From Pelotomaculum_C sp050950345 (GTDB lineage Bacteria > Bacillota > Desulfotomaculia > Desulfotomaculales > Pelotomaculaceae): a stretch of DNA of 64,000 nt. Below are positions 1 to 7,619 of the stretch, piece by piece. How positions within the stretch are numbered: the stretch's first letter is position 1; the number at the start of each line of letters is the position of its first letter. The notes under the pieces were generated by a model. It made no database searches, was not told the origin of the DNA, and saw nothing but the letters and a program-made list of their open reading frames with translations. The translations under genes and the position numbers were made by a program. The stretch is from positions 1 through 64,000 of the forward strand of contig JBMNHK010000007.1 of assembly GCA_050950345.1 (NCBI GenBank). The letters are read 5' to 3'.

Positions 1-182
1 TTAGCCGCCCGCCCCATTTTACCACCGCACCCCTGTCCGCTTTCCGCTTCCTTCTCCCGAAAGCTTACTCCTTCGGGCGCGTAACTCATGCGGGAACGTA
101 ATACGTTTCCCTAGTATAATCAAGTCAATAATTAATAGTTGAATCACAACTCTGGTTTTGAGATGATTTTTCTCGATAGAGT

Positions 183-327
183 GGAGTTCGCCGCACGTTC
201 CCCTGAGGTTCTATCCTCGCGCTGTAGACTGGCGCCTCCGCTTTAACGGGATTTTACGAATGAGCTGGATGTTGACTGGCTTTTTAGCCTTTTCTCCGTA
301 TATCGCGCTAGGTTGTAAGCTCGTAAA
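183..327 (+). ncRNA. Candidate IS110 bridge RNA (target- and donor-binding loops)
   Basis: Two successive hairpins with internal loops can be drawn upstream of the transposase. Hairpin 1: GGAG 183-186 pairs with CTCC 236-239, CGCC 189-192 with GGCG 231-234, and an inner hairpin GAGG 205-208/CCTC 215-218 leaves a two-sided internal loop (193-204 and 219-230). This is the topology of a bridge-RNA target-binding loop. The left loop strand (195-204) matches the left flank 103-112 at 9 of 10 positions. The right loop strand (221-229) is the perfect complement of the right flank 1592-1600. Hairpin 2, the putative donor loop, is closed by TTTACGA 253-259/TCGTAAA 321-327. Its 5' strand has TGTTGACT (270-277), also found near the element's right end (1573-1580). 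Structure was drawn by eye. Confidence 0.6.
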
Positions 328-368
328 GTTAGGAGAAACACTCTCAAATATTACCGGAGGTGTTTACA

Positions 369-1538
369 TTGATAATCGGTATTGATATCGCTAAACGCAA
401 CCATGAAGCTACTGCAATTGATGATGCAGGTCAGATCCTGGGCAGAATCACTTTTGCCAATTCCAATGCCGGTGCAGCAAAGCTCTTGGATTTCATTGCC
501 AGGCTAAAGTCCGAAGATGAAAAAGTCGTGTTTGGCATGGAAGCGACCGGTCATTACTGGCTTGCCATTTACTCCTATCTGGTTGAAAGAGACTTTGATG
601 TCTTTGTCATCAATCCTATTCAATCTGACAGTCTCCGCAACTTGTTTATCCGGAAAACGAAAAATGACCAACGAGATTCCTTTATCATTGCTGAGATCAT
701 CCGCTTCGGCCGCTATACCGAAACGCAACTGTCAGATGAAAACACCCTGGCCTTAAGGCAGCTTTGCCGTTATCGTACTTCCCTGGTGGATCAGACCACG
801 GAGCTTAAGCTGCAAGCAATCGCTGTTTTAGATCAAATCTTTCCTGAGTACGAAACCCTTTTTGCGAACATCTTCGGCGTTAGTTCCAAGGCCTTATTAA
901 TGGAATACACCACCCCGGACGACATGTTAAGTGTCAGTGCTGAAAAGCTGGCTGAAGTAATTGACAAAACAAGCCGGGGAAGATTTAAACTGGAAAAGGC
1001 TAAAGAGATCCAAGAAAAGGCTCGTAACTCTTTTGGCATTACCATTGCCATCGATGCTTTCGCTTTTCAGTTGCGGCAGCTCATCGAACAAATCAAGTTT
1101 ATCGAGGAGCATATCAAAGAGATCGAAGACCATATTAAAACCTACTTTGATACCCTTGATTCATGCCTTCCGACCATTCCGGGCATTGGCATGATCACGG
1201 CTGCCATCATTGAAAGTGAAATTGGCGACATTAATCGCTTTGCCAGTCCGGAAAAGCTGGTTGCCTTTGTTGGCATTGACCCCAGTGTTAAACAGTCCGG
1301 AGATTTTACTGGCAGTCAAAATCGGATGTCTAAACGAGGGTCTCCCCATCTTAGAAGAGCAATTTGGCAAGCCGCTGTCCGGGCCGTGCAAGTTGATCCG
1401 GTACTTAAAGCCTTTTTCGAGAAAAAACGTTCCGAAGGCAAAGCCTATGGTACTGCCATTGGGGCTGTAGCCCGTAAATTAACCTATATTATTTTTGTTA
1501 TTATGCGGGACAAAAAAACATATGTCCCCATGGCTTGA
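369..1538 (+). CDS. IS110-family transposase (bridge-RNA-guided recombinase)
   Basis: The protein has about 389 residues when started at TTG 369, which lies 8 nt after the Shine-Dalgarno GGAGG at 356-360. A GTG at 360 is also in frame but overlaps that site. The N-terminal RuvC-like DEDD domain opens with IGIDIAK, followed by the acidic GMEATGHY and KNDQRDS motifs. The C-terminal Tnp_20 domain carries PGIGMITA and SKRGSPHLR, the latter containing the likely nucleophilic serine. A coiled region lies between them. Enzymes of this family excise and insert the element using an element-encoded bridge RNA. No frameshift is visible, so it may be active. Confidence 0.93.
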   Translation: MIIGIDIAKRNHEATAIDDAGQILGRITFANSNAGAAKLLDFIARLKSEDEKVVFGMEATGHYWLAIYSYLVERDFDVFVINPIQSDSLRNLFIRKTKNDQRDSFIIAEIIRFGRYTETQLSDENTLALRQLCRYRTSLVDQTTELKLQAIAVLDQIFPEYETLFANIFGVSSKALLMEYTTPDDMLSVSAEKLAEVIDKTSRGRFKLEKAKEIQEKARNSFGITIAIDAFAFQLRQLIEQIKFIEEHIKEIEDHIKTYFDTLDSCLPTIPGIGMITAAIIESEIGDINRFASPEKLVAFVGIDPSVKQSGDFTGSQNRMSKRGSPHLRRAIWQAAVRAVQVDPVLKAFFEKKRSEGKAYGTAIGAVARKLTYIIFVIMRDKKTYVPMA

Positions 1539-1591
1539 TTACATAAAAAGCCTCCAAAAATTTAATAAATATTGTTGACTTTATATAGCTG

Positions 1592-1834
1592 GTCTACAGC
1601 TGGAATCCAAGCAGTGATTCTCGTAAAAACACCCATAGTTACCGCTTACCCTACGGGTATGGCAAATACTATAACTCTGGTGCTGTAGATTATAGTATTG
1701 GTACTAGGGGCGTAATGATCAAATTACCAGCATTACTGCCGGTACAATCGTCATTGGTGGTTGAGTATATGGTAACCAGTGGTAATACGAGACCTATTAA
1801 CACTCAATACGGTATCTGGCATGTGGCGGCTTAG
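1592..1834 (+). pseudogene. C-terminal remnant of an unidentified prophage gene, cut by the IS110 element
   Basis: An open frame of 80 codons runs from the right IS border to a TAG at 1832-1834 and has no convincing start codon or ribosome site of its own. The conceptual peptide is rich in Tyr, Gly, Ser and Asn (for example RLPYGYGKYYNSG) and ends QYGIWHVAA, which would suit the end of a phage structural protein. Joined to the left flank (1-110), the same frame meets a stop at 99-101, so the upstream part is either degenerate or in another frame. Its position just before small phage-type genes and a lysis cassette fits a tail-region gene. I do not recognise the family. Confidence 0.4.
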
Positions 1835-1846
1835 GAGGGAGAATCA

Positions 1847-2212
1847 TTGGAGATAAATGAAAATGGTCTTATCTATGAAATACAGATGGAAAACGGGGTT
1901 GAGGTGGCCAGATTCATCAAGTGTGCCTTCCTGCGGCTTGATATATGCTGCGCGGACACAGTGGTTGTTAATCAGGAACTAAATGTAACCATCGCCTACT
2001 TGGACTACGAGGGTAATCCCCAGGTTAACAGCGAGGATATTACAGTACAGGTAATTATAGAGGGTGAGGTTGTTGCCGAAAAAACGATTACCCCTATCAA
2101 CGGGACTGAGAATCTGGTCCTGGAATTTGCCGGTCCCGGAGAATATCGAATCAGCGCGATAGGGAACTGCACCTGCGAACCCGCGGAAAAGAAGGTGATC
2201 GTCAATGGCTGA
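1847..2212 (+). CDS. Hypothetical prophage protein, Ig-like beta-rich
   Basis: The product has 121 residues. It starts at TTG 1847, 7 nt after the strong site AGGAGGG (1833-1839). I do not recognise the family. The sequence alternates hydrophobic and polar residues in the manner of a beta sandwich, with segments such as ELNVTIAYLDYEG, ITVQVIIEGEVV and GEYRISAIGNC. Four cysteines occur as CADT, ICC and CTC pairs. It lies directly after the interrupted gene and overlaps the next gene by 8 nt, so the two are probably co-translated. Position ahead of the holin suggests a tail-associated accessory protein, but that is inference only. Confidence 0.7.
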   Translation: MEINENGLIYEIQMENGVEVARFIKCAFLRLDICCADTVVVNQELNVTIAYLDYEGNPQVNSEDITVQVIIEGEVVAEKTITPINGTENLVLEFAGPGEYRISAIGNCTCEPAEKKVIVNG

Positions 2213-2408
2213 GAAGCTAGTGGTGGCTAAGACGCAAAAGCACCTGGCGGCTGAAGCGGAGGCGGTCAAAATATCCGACAGAGCGGCTAAAATAAAAGCC
2301 TTAACGGGCAAGGCCAACAAGGATGTGGTGCTTACTGATATCTATGAGCAAAATAAACTTATTTTAGAGTTTCAAAACGAAATACTGGGACTATTGAGAA
2401 ACAAATAG
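2205..2408 (+). CDS. Hypothetical small prophage protein
   Basis: The product has 67 residues, is mainly helical and charged (MAEKLVVAKTQKHLAAEAEA near the start, LEFQNEILGLLRNK at the end), and has no cysteine. ATG 2205 overlaps the end of the previous gene by 8 nt, which argues for translational coupling. I do not recognise a family. Small helical proteins are common between the tail genes and the lysis cassette in clostridial prophages, and that is the only functional hint. A short hairpin with a T run follows and may end this transcription unit. Confidence 0.65.
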   Translation: MAEKLVVAKTQKHLAAEAEAVKISDRAAKIKALTGKANKDVVLTDIYEQNKLILEFQNEILGLLRNK

Positions 2409-2426
2409 TACCTGTCAAAGATGTGT

Positions 2427-2447
2427 GAGCCGCAGGGCTCTTTTTTT
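2427..2447 (+). terminator. Rho-independent terminator between tail-type genes and holin
   Basis: GAGCC (2427-2431) and GGCTC (2436-2440) form a 5-bp stem with a GCAG loop, followed by seven T residues. The stem is short, so read-through into the holin gene is likely. Confidence 0.6.
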
Positions 2448-2477
2448 ATTGCTATAACCAAGGAGGAAAGAAAACGC

Positions 2478-2888
2478 ATGAAAAATGCCATTAATACAAT
2501 TCAAATTGCCCTTTCGGCCTTTGGCGGCTGGCTGGGCTGGGTTTTGGGGGGCTGGGACGGCTTTTTATACGCGCTGGTAACCTTCGTGGTTATCGATTAC
2601 CTGACAGGCGTCATGTTGGCAATACTGGAAAAACGCCTTTCCAGCGAGGTAGGTGCCAGGGGCATCTTTAAGAAGGTGCTGATTTTTGCCATGGTGGCAG
2701 TGGGACACATTATCGACGCCCAGGTAATAACAAACGGTAGCGCTGTCCGTACCGCGGTCATCTTCTTCTATTTATCCAACGAAGGGATCAGTATTCTGGA
2801 AAACGCAGCCAAGATCGGCCTGCCTATTCCGGAGAAACTTAAACTGGTTTTGGACCAGCTGAATAAGGAGGAAAAGATTAATGGCTAG
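2478..2888 (+). CDS. Phage holin (toxin secretion/phage lysis holin family)
   Basis: Starting at ATG 2478, after AAGGAGG (2460-2466), the product has 136 residues. The in-frame extension upstream from 2421 runs through a terminator hairpin and is rejected. Three hydrophobic segments are visible: WLGWVLGGWDGFLYALVTFVVIDYLTG (two close segments), IFKKVLIFAMVAVGHIID, and TAVIFFYLSNEGISILENA. The motif YLTGVMLAI followed by SSEVGARGIFKK is characteristic of the Cph1/TcdE-like holin family. It would form the membrane lesion that releases or activates the amidase encoded next, whose start overlaps this gene by 8 nt. Confidence 0.88.
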   Translation: MKNAINTIQIALSAFGGWLGWVLGGWDGFLYALVTFVVIDYLTGVMLAILEKRLSSEVGARGIFKKVLIFAMVAVGHIIDAQVITNGSAVRTAVIFFYLSNEGISILENAAKIGLPIPEKLKLVLDQLNKEEKING

Positions 2889-3582
2889 ATTATGTTTCGA
2901 CTACGGTCATGGCGGCAATGACCCGGGTGCAGTATATAAAGGAAGAAAAGAAGCCGATGATGTGCTGAGCCTAGGTCGGGCCGTAGCAGCAGTGTTGAGA
3001 CGCCATGGAGTAATCATCGATGAGACCAGGACGGCTGATGTTAGTGTAAGCCTGAAAGCTAGATGTGATTTTGAAAACAAGGGTAGCTTTGATTACTTCA
3101 TATCCTTTCACCGTAATGCTTTTAAACCGGAGGCGGCTGCCGGTGTAGAAACTTACACTTATTTAAATCCGGGAGCCAAGTCAAAGGGGCTGGCCGAAAA
3201 AATTCAAAGCTCCCTGGTGGGGGTCGGTTTTGCAAACCGGGGGGTTAAAACTGCTAATTATCAAGTATTAAGAGAAACCAAGGCTCCTGCAGTTCTAATT
3301 GAAATCGGCTTTATTGATAACAGCCAAGATAATGCACTGTTTGATGCCAAGAGAGATGAAATTGTCAAAGCAGTTTCTGGCGCTATCCTTTCCCAACTGG
3401 GGTTAGCATACATAGAAGAAAACAAGAATGGTCTGGAAGGAGCTTTGGAGGTGTTGGTAAGAAACGGCATACTTAAAACCCCTGAATATTGGCTGCAAAA
3501 TGCAAGAAAAGGCCAGAGCGTAAATGGCGAATACGCCGGGATGCTGATTGAAAGAATGGCCGAGTACATTTCATCCCTATAA
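2881..3582 (+). CDS. N-acetylmuramoyl-L-alanine amidase (endolysin, Amidase_3)
   Basis: The product has 233 residues and cleaves the bond between muramic acid and the stem peptide of peptidoglycan. The zinc-binding pattern of Amidase_3 enzymes is visible: FDYGHGGNDPG (His), KEADD (Glu), FISFHRNA (His), and the catalytic Glu in VLIEIGFIDN. The catalytic domain ends near residue 175, and the last 55 residues (GLEGALEVLVRNGILKTPEYW onward) resemble a short helical wall-binding or spacer region. There is no signal peptide, as expected for an endolysin that exits through a holin. It overlaps the holin gene by 8 nt to form a lysis cassette. Confidence 0.92.
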   Translation: MARLCFDYGHGGNDPGAVYKGRKEADDVLSLGRAVAAVLRRHGVIIDETRTADVSVSLKARCDFENKGSFDYFISFHRNAFKPEAAAGVETYTYLNPGAKSKGLAEKIQSSLVGVGFANRGVKTANYQVLRETKAPAVLIEIGFIDNSQDNALFDAKRDEIVKAVSGAILSQLGLAYIEENKNGLEGALEVLVRNGILKTPEYWLQNARKGQSVNGEYAGMLIERMAEYISSL

Positions 3583-3671
3583 CCTTAACGATTATTACCT
3601 AAAAGAACTATCCTTGAAGCATTAGCTCGGCTTTTACTTCTTTAATAAAACCTAAAAACTGATTCCAAATC

Positions 3672-3702
3672 GCCGGGTGATTGATTTCACCCGGCATTTT
3701 TT
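3672..3702 (+). terminator. Rho-independent terminator after lysis cassette
   Basis: GCCGGGTGA (3672-3680) and TCACCCGGC (3687-3695) form a perfect 9-bp stem with a 6-nt loop, followed by A and six T residues. It ends the holin-amidase unit. Confidence 0.88.
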
Positions 3703-3795
3703 GCTTTAACCCTAAGCTACTGGTACTCAAACCGCCCTTCGTTGTCCTGTGGATTGTGAGGGAACGATTCACGCCCTTCGAAGAGAGGAACCGAT

Positions 3796-4203
3796 ATGAA
3801 CGGCTTGCAAAAAGAGCGGATTGCTCTTCTTCGCGCCGAAGGTAAGAGTTACACCAAAATAGCCGATACCTTAGGTTTATCGATAAACACGGTGAAGTCT
3901 TACTGTCGCAGAAACAATCTGGGCGGAAATGCTACTATAATGTCTGACTCTGTGGACGGTACATTTTGCTGCCAGTGCGGAGTGCCGCTTAATCAGACCA
4001 TCGGGAAGAAGCAGAAAAGGTTCTGTTCGGACAAGTGCCGTATGGCGTGGTGGAATGCCCATCCAGAGGACGTTAACCACAAAACCATCCGGTCATTTAC
4101 CTGTCAGACTTGTGGCCAGTCCTTTGAAGCGTATGGCAAACGAGAGCGCAAATACTGCTCCCGCGCTTGCTACGGCAGGTCGAAGGCGGTGCGGCATGAA
4201 TAG
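3796..4203 (+). CDS. HTH and zinc-finger protein of the recombinase module
   Basis: The product has 135 residues. The N-terminal 45 residues form a sigma-factor-like or MerR-like helix-turn-helix (GKSYTKIADTLGLSINTVKSYCRRNNLG). The rest carries two Cys clusters: CCQCG with FCSDKCR, and CQTCG with YCSRACYG, which look like two four-Cys zinc fingers. AGAGAGG precedes ATG 3796 at good spacing. Such proteins regularly lie just upstream of large serine recombinases in clostridial elements, so a role in regulating or assisting recombination is plausible. That role is an inference. The next gene begins inside its last codons. Confidence 0.75.
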   Translation: MNGLQKERIALLRAEGKSYTKIADTLGLSINTVKSYCRRNNLGGNATIMSDSVDGTFCCQCGVPLNQTIGKKQKRFCSDKCRMAWWNAHPEDVNHKTIRSFTCQTCGQSFEAYGKRERKYCSRACYGRSKAVRHE

Positions 4204-4363
4204 TAAGGCATTAGCAGTCATCTACTATACAGCCACTATGGCAGTTTTAAAGAGATGGCTTGCAGCAGGCATTATCCGAGAAGATGAATTGATTAAAATT
4301 GAGGCAACTATCGCTCAAAAATACGGGCTTTCCGAGCGCAGCATATATCGCCAAAACACTTGA
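4196..4363 (+). CDS. SHOCT-like small protein
   Basis: The product has 55 residues when started at ATG 4196, which overlaps the previous stop by 8 nt. A longer frame from 4055 only shadows the zinc-finger gene and is rejected. The core LKRWLAAGIIREDELIKIEATIAQKYGLS resembles the short SHOCT motif, followed by SIYR, and this small protein is a recurrent companion of clostridial recombinase genes. The biochemical function is unknown. Its place between the HTH/zinc protein and the two recombinases, all on one strand with small gaps, indicates one operon. Confidence 0.7.
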   Translation: MNSKALAVIYYTATMAVLKRWLAAGIIREDELIKIEATIAQKYGLSERSIYRQNT

Positions 4364-4410
4364 TAATATGGGCTTTTGGAGCGAATATGTCATAGCGAAA
4401 GGAGGTCATT

Positions 4411-5721
4411 ATGGAAAAGATAGTTACGAAAATATCCCCTTCGGTGCCACCAATCCCTGCTAGATTACGGGTTGCCGCCTATGCCCGCGTATCATCCGGA
4501 AAAGATGCGATGTTACAATCTCTGGCAGCTCAAGTCAGCTACTACAGCAAACTCATTCAGCAGCGCTCGGATTGGGAATATGCTGGTGTATACGCCGATG
4601 AGGCACTGACAGGAACCAAAGACACTCGCCCGGAATTTCAGCGTCTAATTGCTGACTGCAAGGATGGCAAGATTGACCTGATCATTACAAAATCGATATC
4701 ACGTTTTGCCCGCAACACGGTAACACTGCTTGAAACAGTGCGAGAGCTAAAACTGCTCGGTGTTGACGTTTATTTTGAGGAGCAGAATATTCACTCCATG
4801 AGTGGGGATGGCGAACTTTTGCTAACCATCCTCGCATCCTATGCTCAGGAGGAAAGCCGTTCGGTTAGTGAGAACTGTAAGTGGAGGATTCGCAAGCGGT
4901 TCCAGCAAGGTGAGATTGTAAACCTGCGTTTCATGTACGGGTATCGGATCAACAATGGTCAAATTGAAATCGATCAGGAACAGGCCGAAATCGTTCGAAT
5001 GATCTACGCCGATTACATTAAAGGCCTGGGATGCGATCGGATTGCTGCCAGGCTGCGGGAAATGGGTGCTCGAACGTTCAGCGGTAGGCAGTGGACAGCA
5101 AAGCGAGTCCTGGCCATCCTAAATAACGAGAAATATTCTGGCAACGCGCTGCTTCAGAAAAAGTATGTAGCCGACCACTTGTCAAAGAAGCTGGTTTATA
5201 ACCGGGGAATTCTGCCAAAGTACTATGCCGAAGGAACCCATCAACCGATTATAGACATTCTTACCTTTCAAAAGGCGCAGGAAATCATGGTTCTACGCCG
5301 GGAGAACAGAAATGTCAGGCAAAACCCGGCCAACCGTTACCCATTTTCAGGCTTAATCTTCTGCCCTCGCTGCGGCAAGAACTACCGGCGGGTAACCTAC
5401 AAGGGGCATGCAGCGTGGAACTGTTCCACCTTCGTCAATTACGGTAAGGACGCCTGCCCAGCGAAGCAAATCCCGGAACCAATCTTATTGTCGCTGACCG
5501 CTGAAGTGTTGGGCCTGCCGGAATTTGATGAAGTAGTTTTCCGATCCCAGATCAAGCAAGTGCAGGTGCCGCAAGCAAATAAGATAATTTATATTTTTCA
5601 AGACGGTCATGAAGTTGAAGCCCTCTGGCAAGACCGGTCACGCAAATCAAGCTGGGACGACAAAAAGAAACAGCAGGCGCGGGAAAGGGCGCTTGCCTAC
5701 CAAAGGGGAGATTTGAAGTGA
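4411..5721 (+). CDS. Large serine recombinase 1
   Basis: The product has 436 residues. The resolvase domain carries the nucleophile in YARVSS (Ser28) and the conserved SISRFARNT arginine motif near residue 100, followed by a recombinase DNA-binding domain (YGYRINNGQIEI to NNEKYSGN) and a zinc ribbon (FCPRCGKNYRR plus two further Cys). Unlike its neighbour it has little or no coiled-coil insertion after the ribbon. A C-terminal beta segment (IIYIFQDGHEVEALW) ends the protein. AAAGGAGG precedes ATG 4411. It overlaps the next recombinase by 4 nt, so the pair is translationally coupled and could act jointly in integration or excision of the element. Confidence 0.9.
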   Translation: MEKIVTKISPSVPPIPARLRVAAYARVSSGKDAMLQSLAAQVSYYSKLIQQRSDWEYAGVYADEALTGTKDTRPEFQRLIADCKDGKIDLIITKSISRFARNTVTLLETVRELKLLGVDVYFEEQNIHSMSGDGELLLTILASYAQEESRSVSENCKWRIRKRFQQGEIVNLRFMYGYRINNGQIEIDQEQAEIVRMIYADYIKGLGCDRIAARLREMGARTFSGRQWTAKRVLAILNNEKYSGNALLQKKYVADHLSKKLVYNRGILPKYYAEGTHQPIIDILTFQKAQEIMVLRRENRNVRQNPANRYPFSGLIFCPRCGKNYRRVTYKGHAAWNCSTFVNYGKDACPAKQIPEPILLSLTAEVLGLPEFDEVVFRSQIKQVQVPQANKIIYIFQDGHEVEALWQDRSRKSSWDDKKKQQARERALAYQRGDLK

Positions 5722-7295
5722 AACCAGCTCGAGCCGTTACTGTCATACCACCAACCATAAACCGCTTTGCACCGGAAACGACTGGTGTGGCCGCAAGAAA
5801 AAGAGTAGCTGCATATGCCCGTGTTTCAACAGATTCTGAGGAACAGCTTACCAGCTACGAAGCCCAGGTAGACTACTACACCAAGTATATCAACGAACGT
5901 GCTGATTGGATATTTGCCGGAATCTACACCGACGAAGGTATCAGTGCCACCAATACCAAAAAGCGCGATGGGTTTAAGCAGATGGTCGCCGATGCACTGG
6001 ACGGGAAAATCGATCTGATTGTTACCAAATCAGTTAGCCGCTTTGCGAGAAATACAGTTGACTCTCTGGTTACGGTTCGCCAGCTAAAAGAAAAAGGCGT
6101 TGAGGTTTATTTCGAAAAGGAGAACATTTACACGCTGGACAGTAAGGGGGAGCTTTTAATCACCATTATGTCCAGCCTGGCACAGGAAGAAAGCCGTTCA
6201 ATTTCTGAAAATGTAACCTGGGGCCAACGCAAACGTATGGCTGATGGGAAAGTAAGCATGCCTTATCGTCATTTCCTTGGCTACGAAAAGGGTGAGGATG
6301 GTTTACCTAAAATCGTTGAAAAGGAAGCAGAAACAGTGCGGCTGATTTACAGAATGTTTCTCGAGGGTAAAACGCCTTCAGCCATCGCCAAGCATCTTGG
6401 CAATCTGGGTATCCCATCTCCAGCCGGGAAAAAAACCTGGCAAGTGGCGACAGTGATAAGCATTCTGACTAACGAGAAATACAAGGGTGATGCTCTGCTG
6501 CAAAAAAGCTTCACGGTGGATTTTCTCACCAAAACCACCAAAGTCAACGAGGGTGAAGTTCCTCAATACTATGTGCAGAATAGCCATCCTGCCATTATTG
6601 AGCCGGACGAATTTGATGCGGTGCAGCTTGAAATGGAACGGCGTAAAAAAATCGGTAGGCCAGTCAGTTGCCACAGCCCTTTCTCAGCAAAGATAATTTG
6701 CGGCGAGTGCGGCGGTTTTTACGGTTCCAAGGTTTGGGGTTCCAACACCAAGTATCGGCGCACGGTATGGCGGTGCAATGAGAAGTACAAAAACGATAAA
6801 CCATGTTCAACACCTCATATTACAGAAGATGAAATTAAGCAGCGTTTTCTGAAAGCATTTAACATATTGATGGGTGATCGGGATGAGGTTCTTAGCAACT
6901 GCCGCCTAGCCCAAGAAGTCTTATGCAACTGCACAGAGATTGATGCTGAACTAAAAGAACTCCAGCGGGAAATCGATGTGGTAGCTGAATTGTTGCGAAA
7001 GGCCGTTTATGAGAACGCCCGTATCGCCCAAAACCAGGACGAGTTTAATGAACGCAACAACCGCTATTGGGAACGCCACCGTAAAGCAACGGAACGTTTC
7101 AACCAATTAGAAGAAATAAAGCGAGAGCGGCAGGCTAAAAGCTTATCACTTGGAACCTTCATCCGCGAACTGGAAAGCAGCCCGTCCGTGGTCGAGGAGT
7201 TTGACGAGCGACTTTGGGCGGTAGCAGTCGATACAGTCACTGTCACCAAGGACGTCAAGTTGCACTTTCGCTTTAAAGATGGCACGGAAGTATGA
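5718..7295 (+). CDS. Large serine recombinase 2
   Basis: The product has 525 residues starting at GTG 5718 inside the end of recombinase 1. The catalytic serine is in YARVSTDS (Ser37), with the SVSRFARNT motif further on. The recombinase domain ends at LTNEKYKGDALLQKSF. A zinc ribbon follows (CGECGGFYGSK and WRCNEKYKNDKPC), then a long coiled coil (about 390-480) typical of phage integrases such as those of phiC31 or TP901-1, and a C-terminal strand (VTVTKDVKLHFRFKDG). It is the last gene of the element before ssrA and is the likelier integrase of the two. Which one integrates and which excises cannot be told from sequence. Confidence 0.92.
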   Translation: MKPARAVTVIPPTINRFAPETTGVAARKRVAAYARVSTDSEEQLTSYEAQVDYYTKYINERADWIFAGIYTDEGISATNTKKRDGFKQMVADALDGKIDLIVTKSVSRFARNTVDSLVTVRQLKEKGVEVYFEKENIYTLDSKGELLITIMSSLAQEESRSISENVTWGQRKRMADGKVSMPYRHFLGYEKGEDGLPKIVEKEAETVRLIYRMFLEGKTPSAIAKHLGNLGIPSPAGKKTWQVATVISILTNEKYKGDALLQKSFTVDFLTKTTKVNEGEVPQYYVQNSHPAIIEPDEFDAVQLEMERRKKIGRPVSCHSPFSAKIICGECGGFYGSKVWGSNTKYRRTVWRCNEKYKNDKPCSTPHITEDEIKQRFLKAFNILMGDRDEVLSNCRLAQEVLCNCTEIDAELKELQREIDVVAELLRKAVYENARIAQNQDEFNERNNRYWERHRKATERFNQLEEIKRERQAKSLSLGTFIRELESSPSVVEEFDERLWAVAVDTVTVTKDVKLHFRFKDGTEV

Positions 7296-7316
7296 TAGGT
7301 GCTTTAAAGGAATCCT

Positions 7317-7359
7317 AAAAAAGCGTGCAGGGCTTCGGCTTTGTAGGCTTTTTCTTTTC
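7317..7359 (+). terminator. Rho-independent terminator of the recombinase operon
   Basis: An extended hairpin is visible: AAAAAGC 7318-7324 pairs with GCTTTTT 7347-7353, with an inner stem CAGGGC/GCTTTG capped by a TTCG tetraloop (7334-7337). The T-rich 3' arm serves as the U tract. Confidence 0.72.
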
Positions 7360-7378
7360 CAATGACCGGGCTTGACTG

Positions 7379-7423
7379 TTTGCACACCCCTCCGGAAAAT
7401 GCACACCCCCTTTGCACACACCC
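7379..7423. repeat. Three short TGCACACCC-type direct repeats
   Basis: TGCACACCC occurs at 7381 and 7400, and a variant TGCACACACCC at 7413. They lie between the recombinase terminator and the ssrA terminator, in the stretch where the right end of the integrated element should fall. They could be protein-binding sites or a relic of an IS end. The rest of 7424-7570 holds no gene I can support. Confidence 0.5.
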
Positions 7424-7569
7424 TGCTAAAGTTCAACGATTACCTCCAGGCGCGATGACAATAAGTGGAAGGATTTCCCCTTATCAAAAGAGAATAACCC
7501 ACCAGAAATCGAGAAAGCCACTCCGCTAAAACGCAGAAACGGCTTTAATACCCGCTTTTCAGGCAATAT

Positions 7570-7611
7570 AAAAACCACCCACCGATAAAATCCTTTTTAT
7601 CAATAGATGGT
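7570..7611 (-). terminator. Rho-independent terminator of ssrA
   Basis: Read on the minus strand just after the tmRNA 3' end, a 17-bp stem can be drawn (7595-7611 with 7574-7590, loop 7591-7594; several G-T pairs in the lower half), followed by five T residues. Confidence 0.78.
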
Positions 7612-7619
7612 AGATAATC

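Larger units (their letters stand above)
111..1590 (+). mobile_element. IS110-family insertion sequence (bounds inferred)
   Basis: The element holds one transposase gene with a long (about 257 bp) non-coding left end and a short (about 50 bp) right end, the layout of the IS110 group, in which a bridge RNA is encoded upstream of the transposase. The bounds are inferred from CT dinucleotides at 111-112 and 1589-1590, which flank the stretch and abut sequences matching the putative target guides (see the ncRNA entry). Short inverted motifs AAGTCAA (122-128) and TTGACTT (1576-1582) lie just inside the ends. An alternative right end at 1580 cannot be excluded. No target duplication is expected beyond the core dinucleotide. 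Confidence 0.65.

Noticed and set aside
92..111. Imperfect palindrome left of the IS110 element as a separate regulatory site
   Set aside because: The symmetry (GGGAACGT with a bulged partner) overlaps the proposed target of the bridge RNA, and the left arm merely complements the same guide. No gene nearby needs an operator here.
2421..2477. Upstream extension of the holin gene from ATG 2421
   Set aside because: It runs through a terminator hairpin and T run, and a strong ribosome site supports ATG 2478.
4055..4195. Longer SHOCT-like frame starting at 4055
   Set aside because: That part lies wholly within the zinc-finger gene in another frame; the small protein starts at 4196 by overlap.
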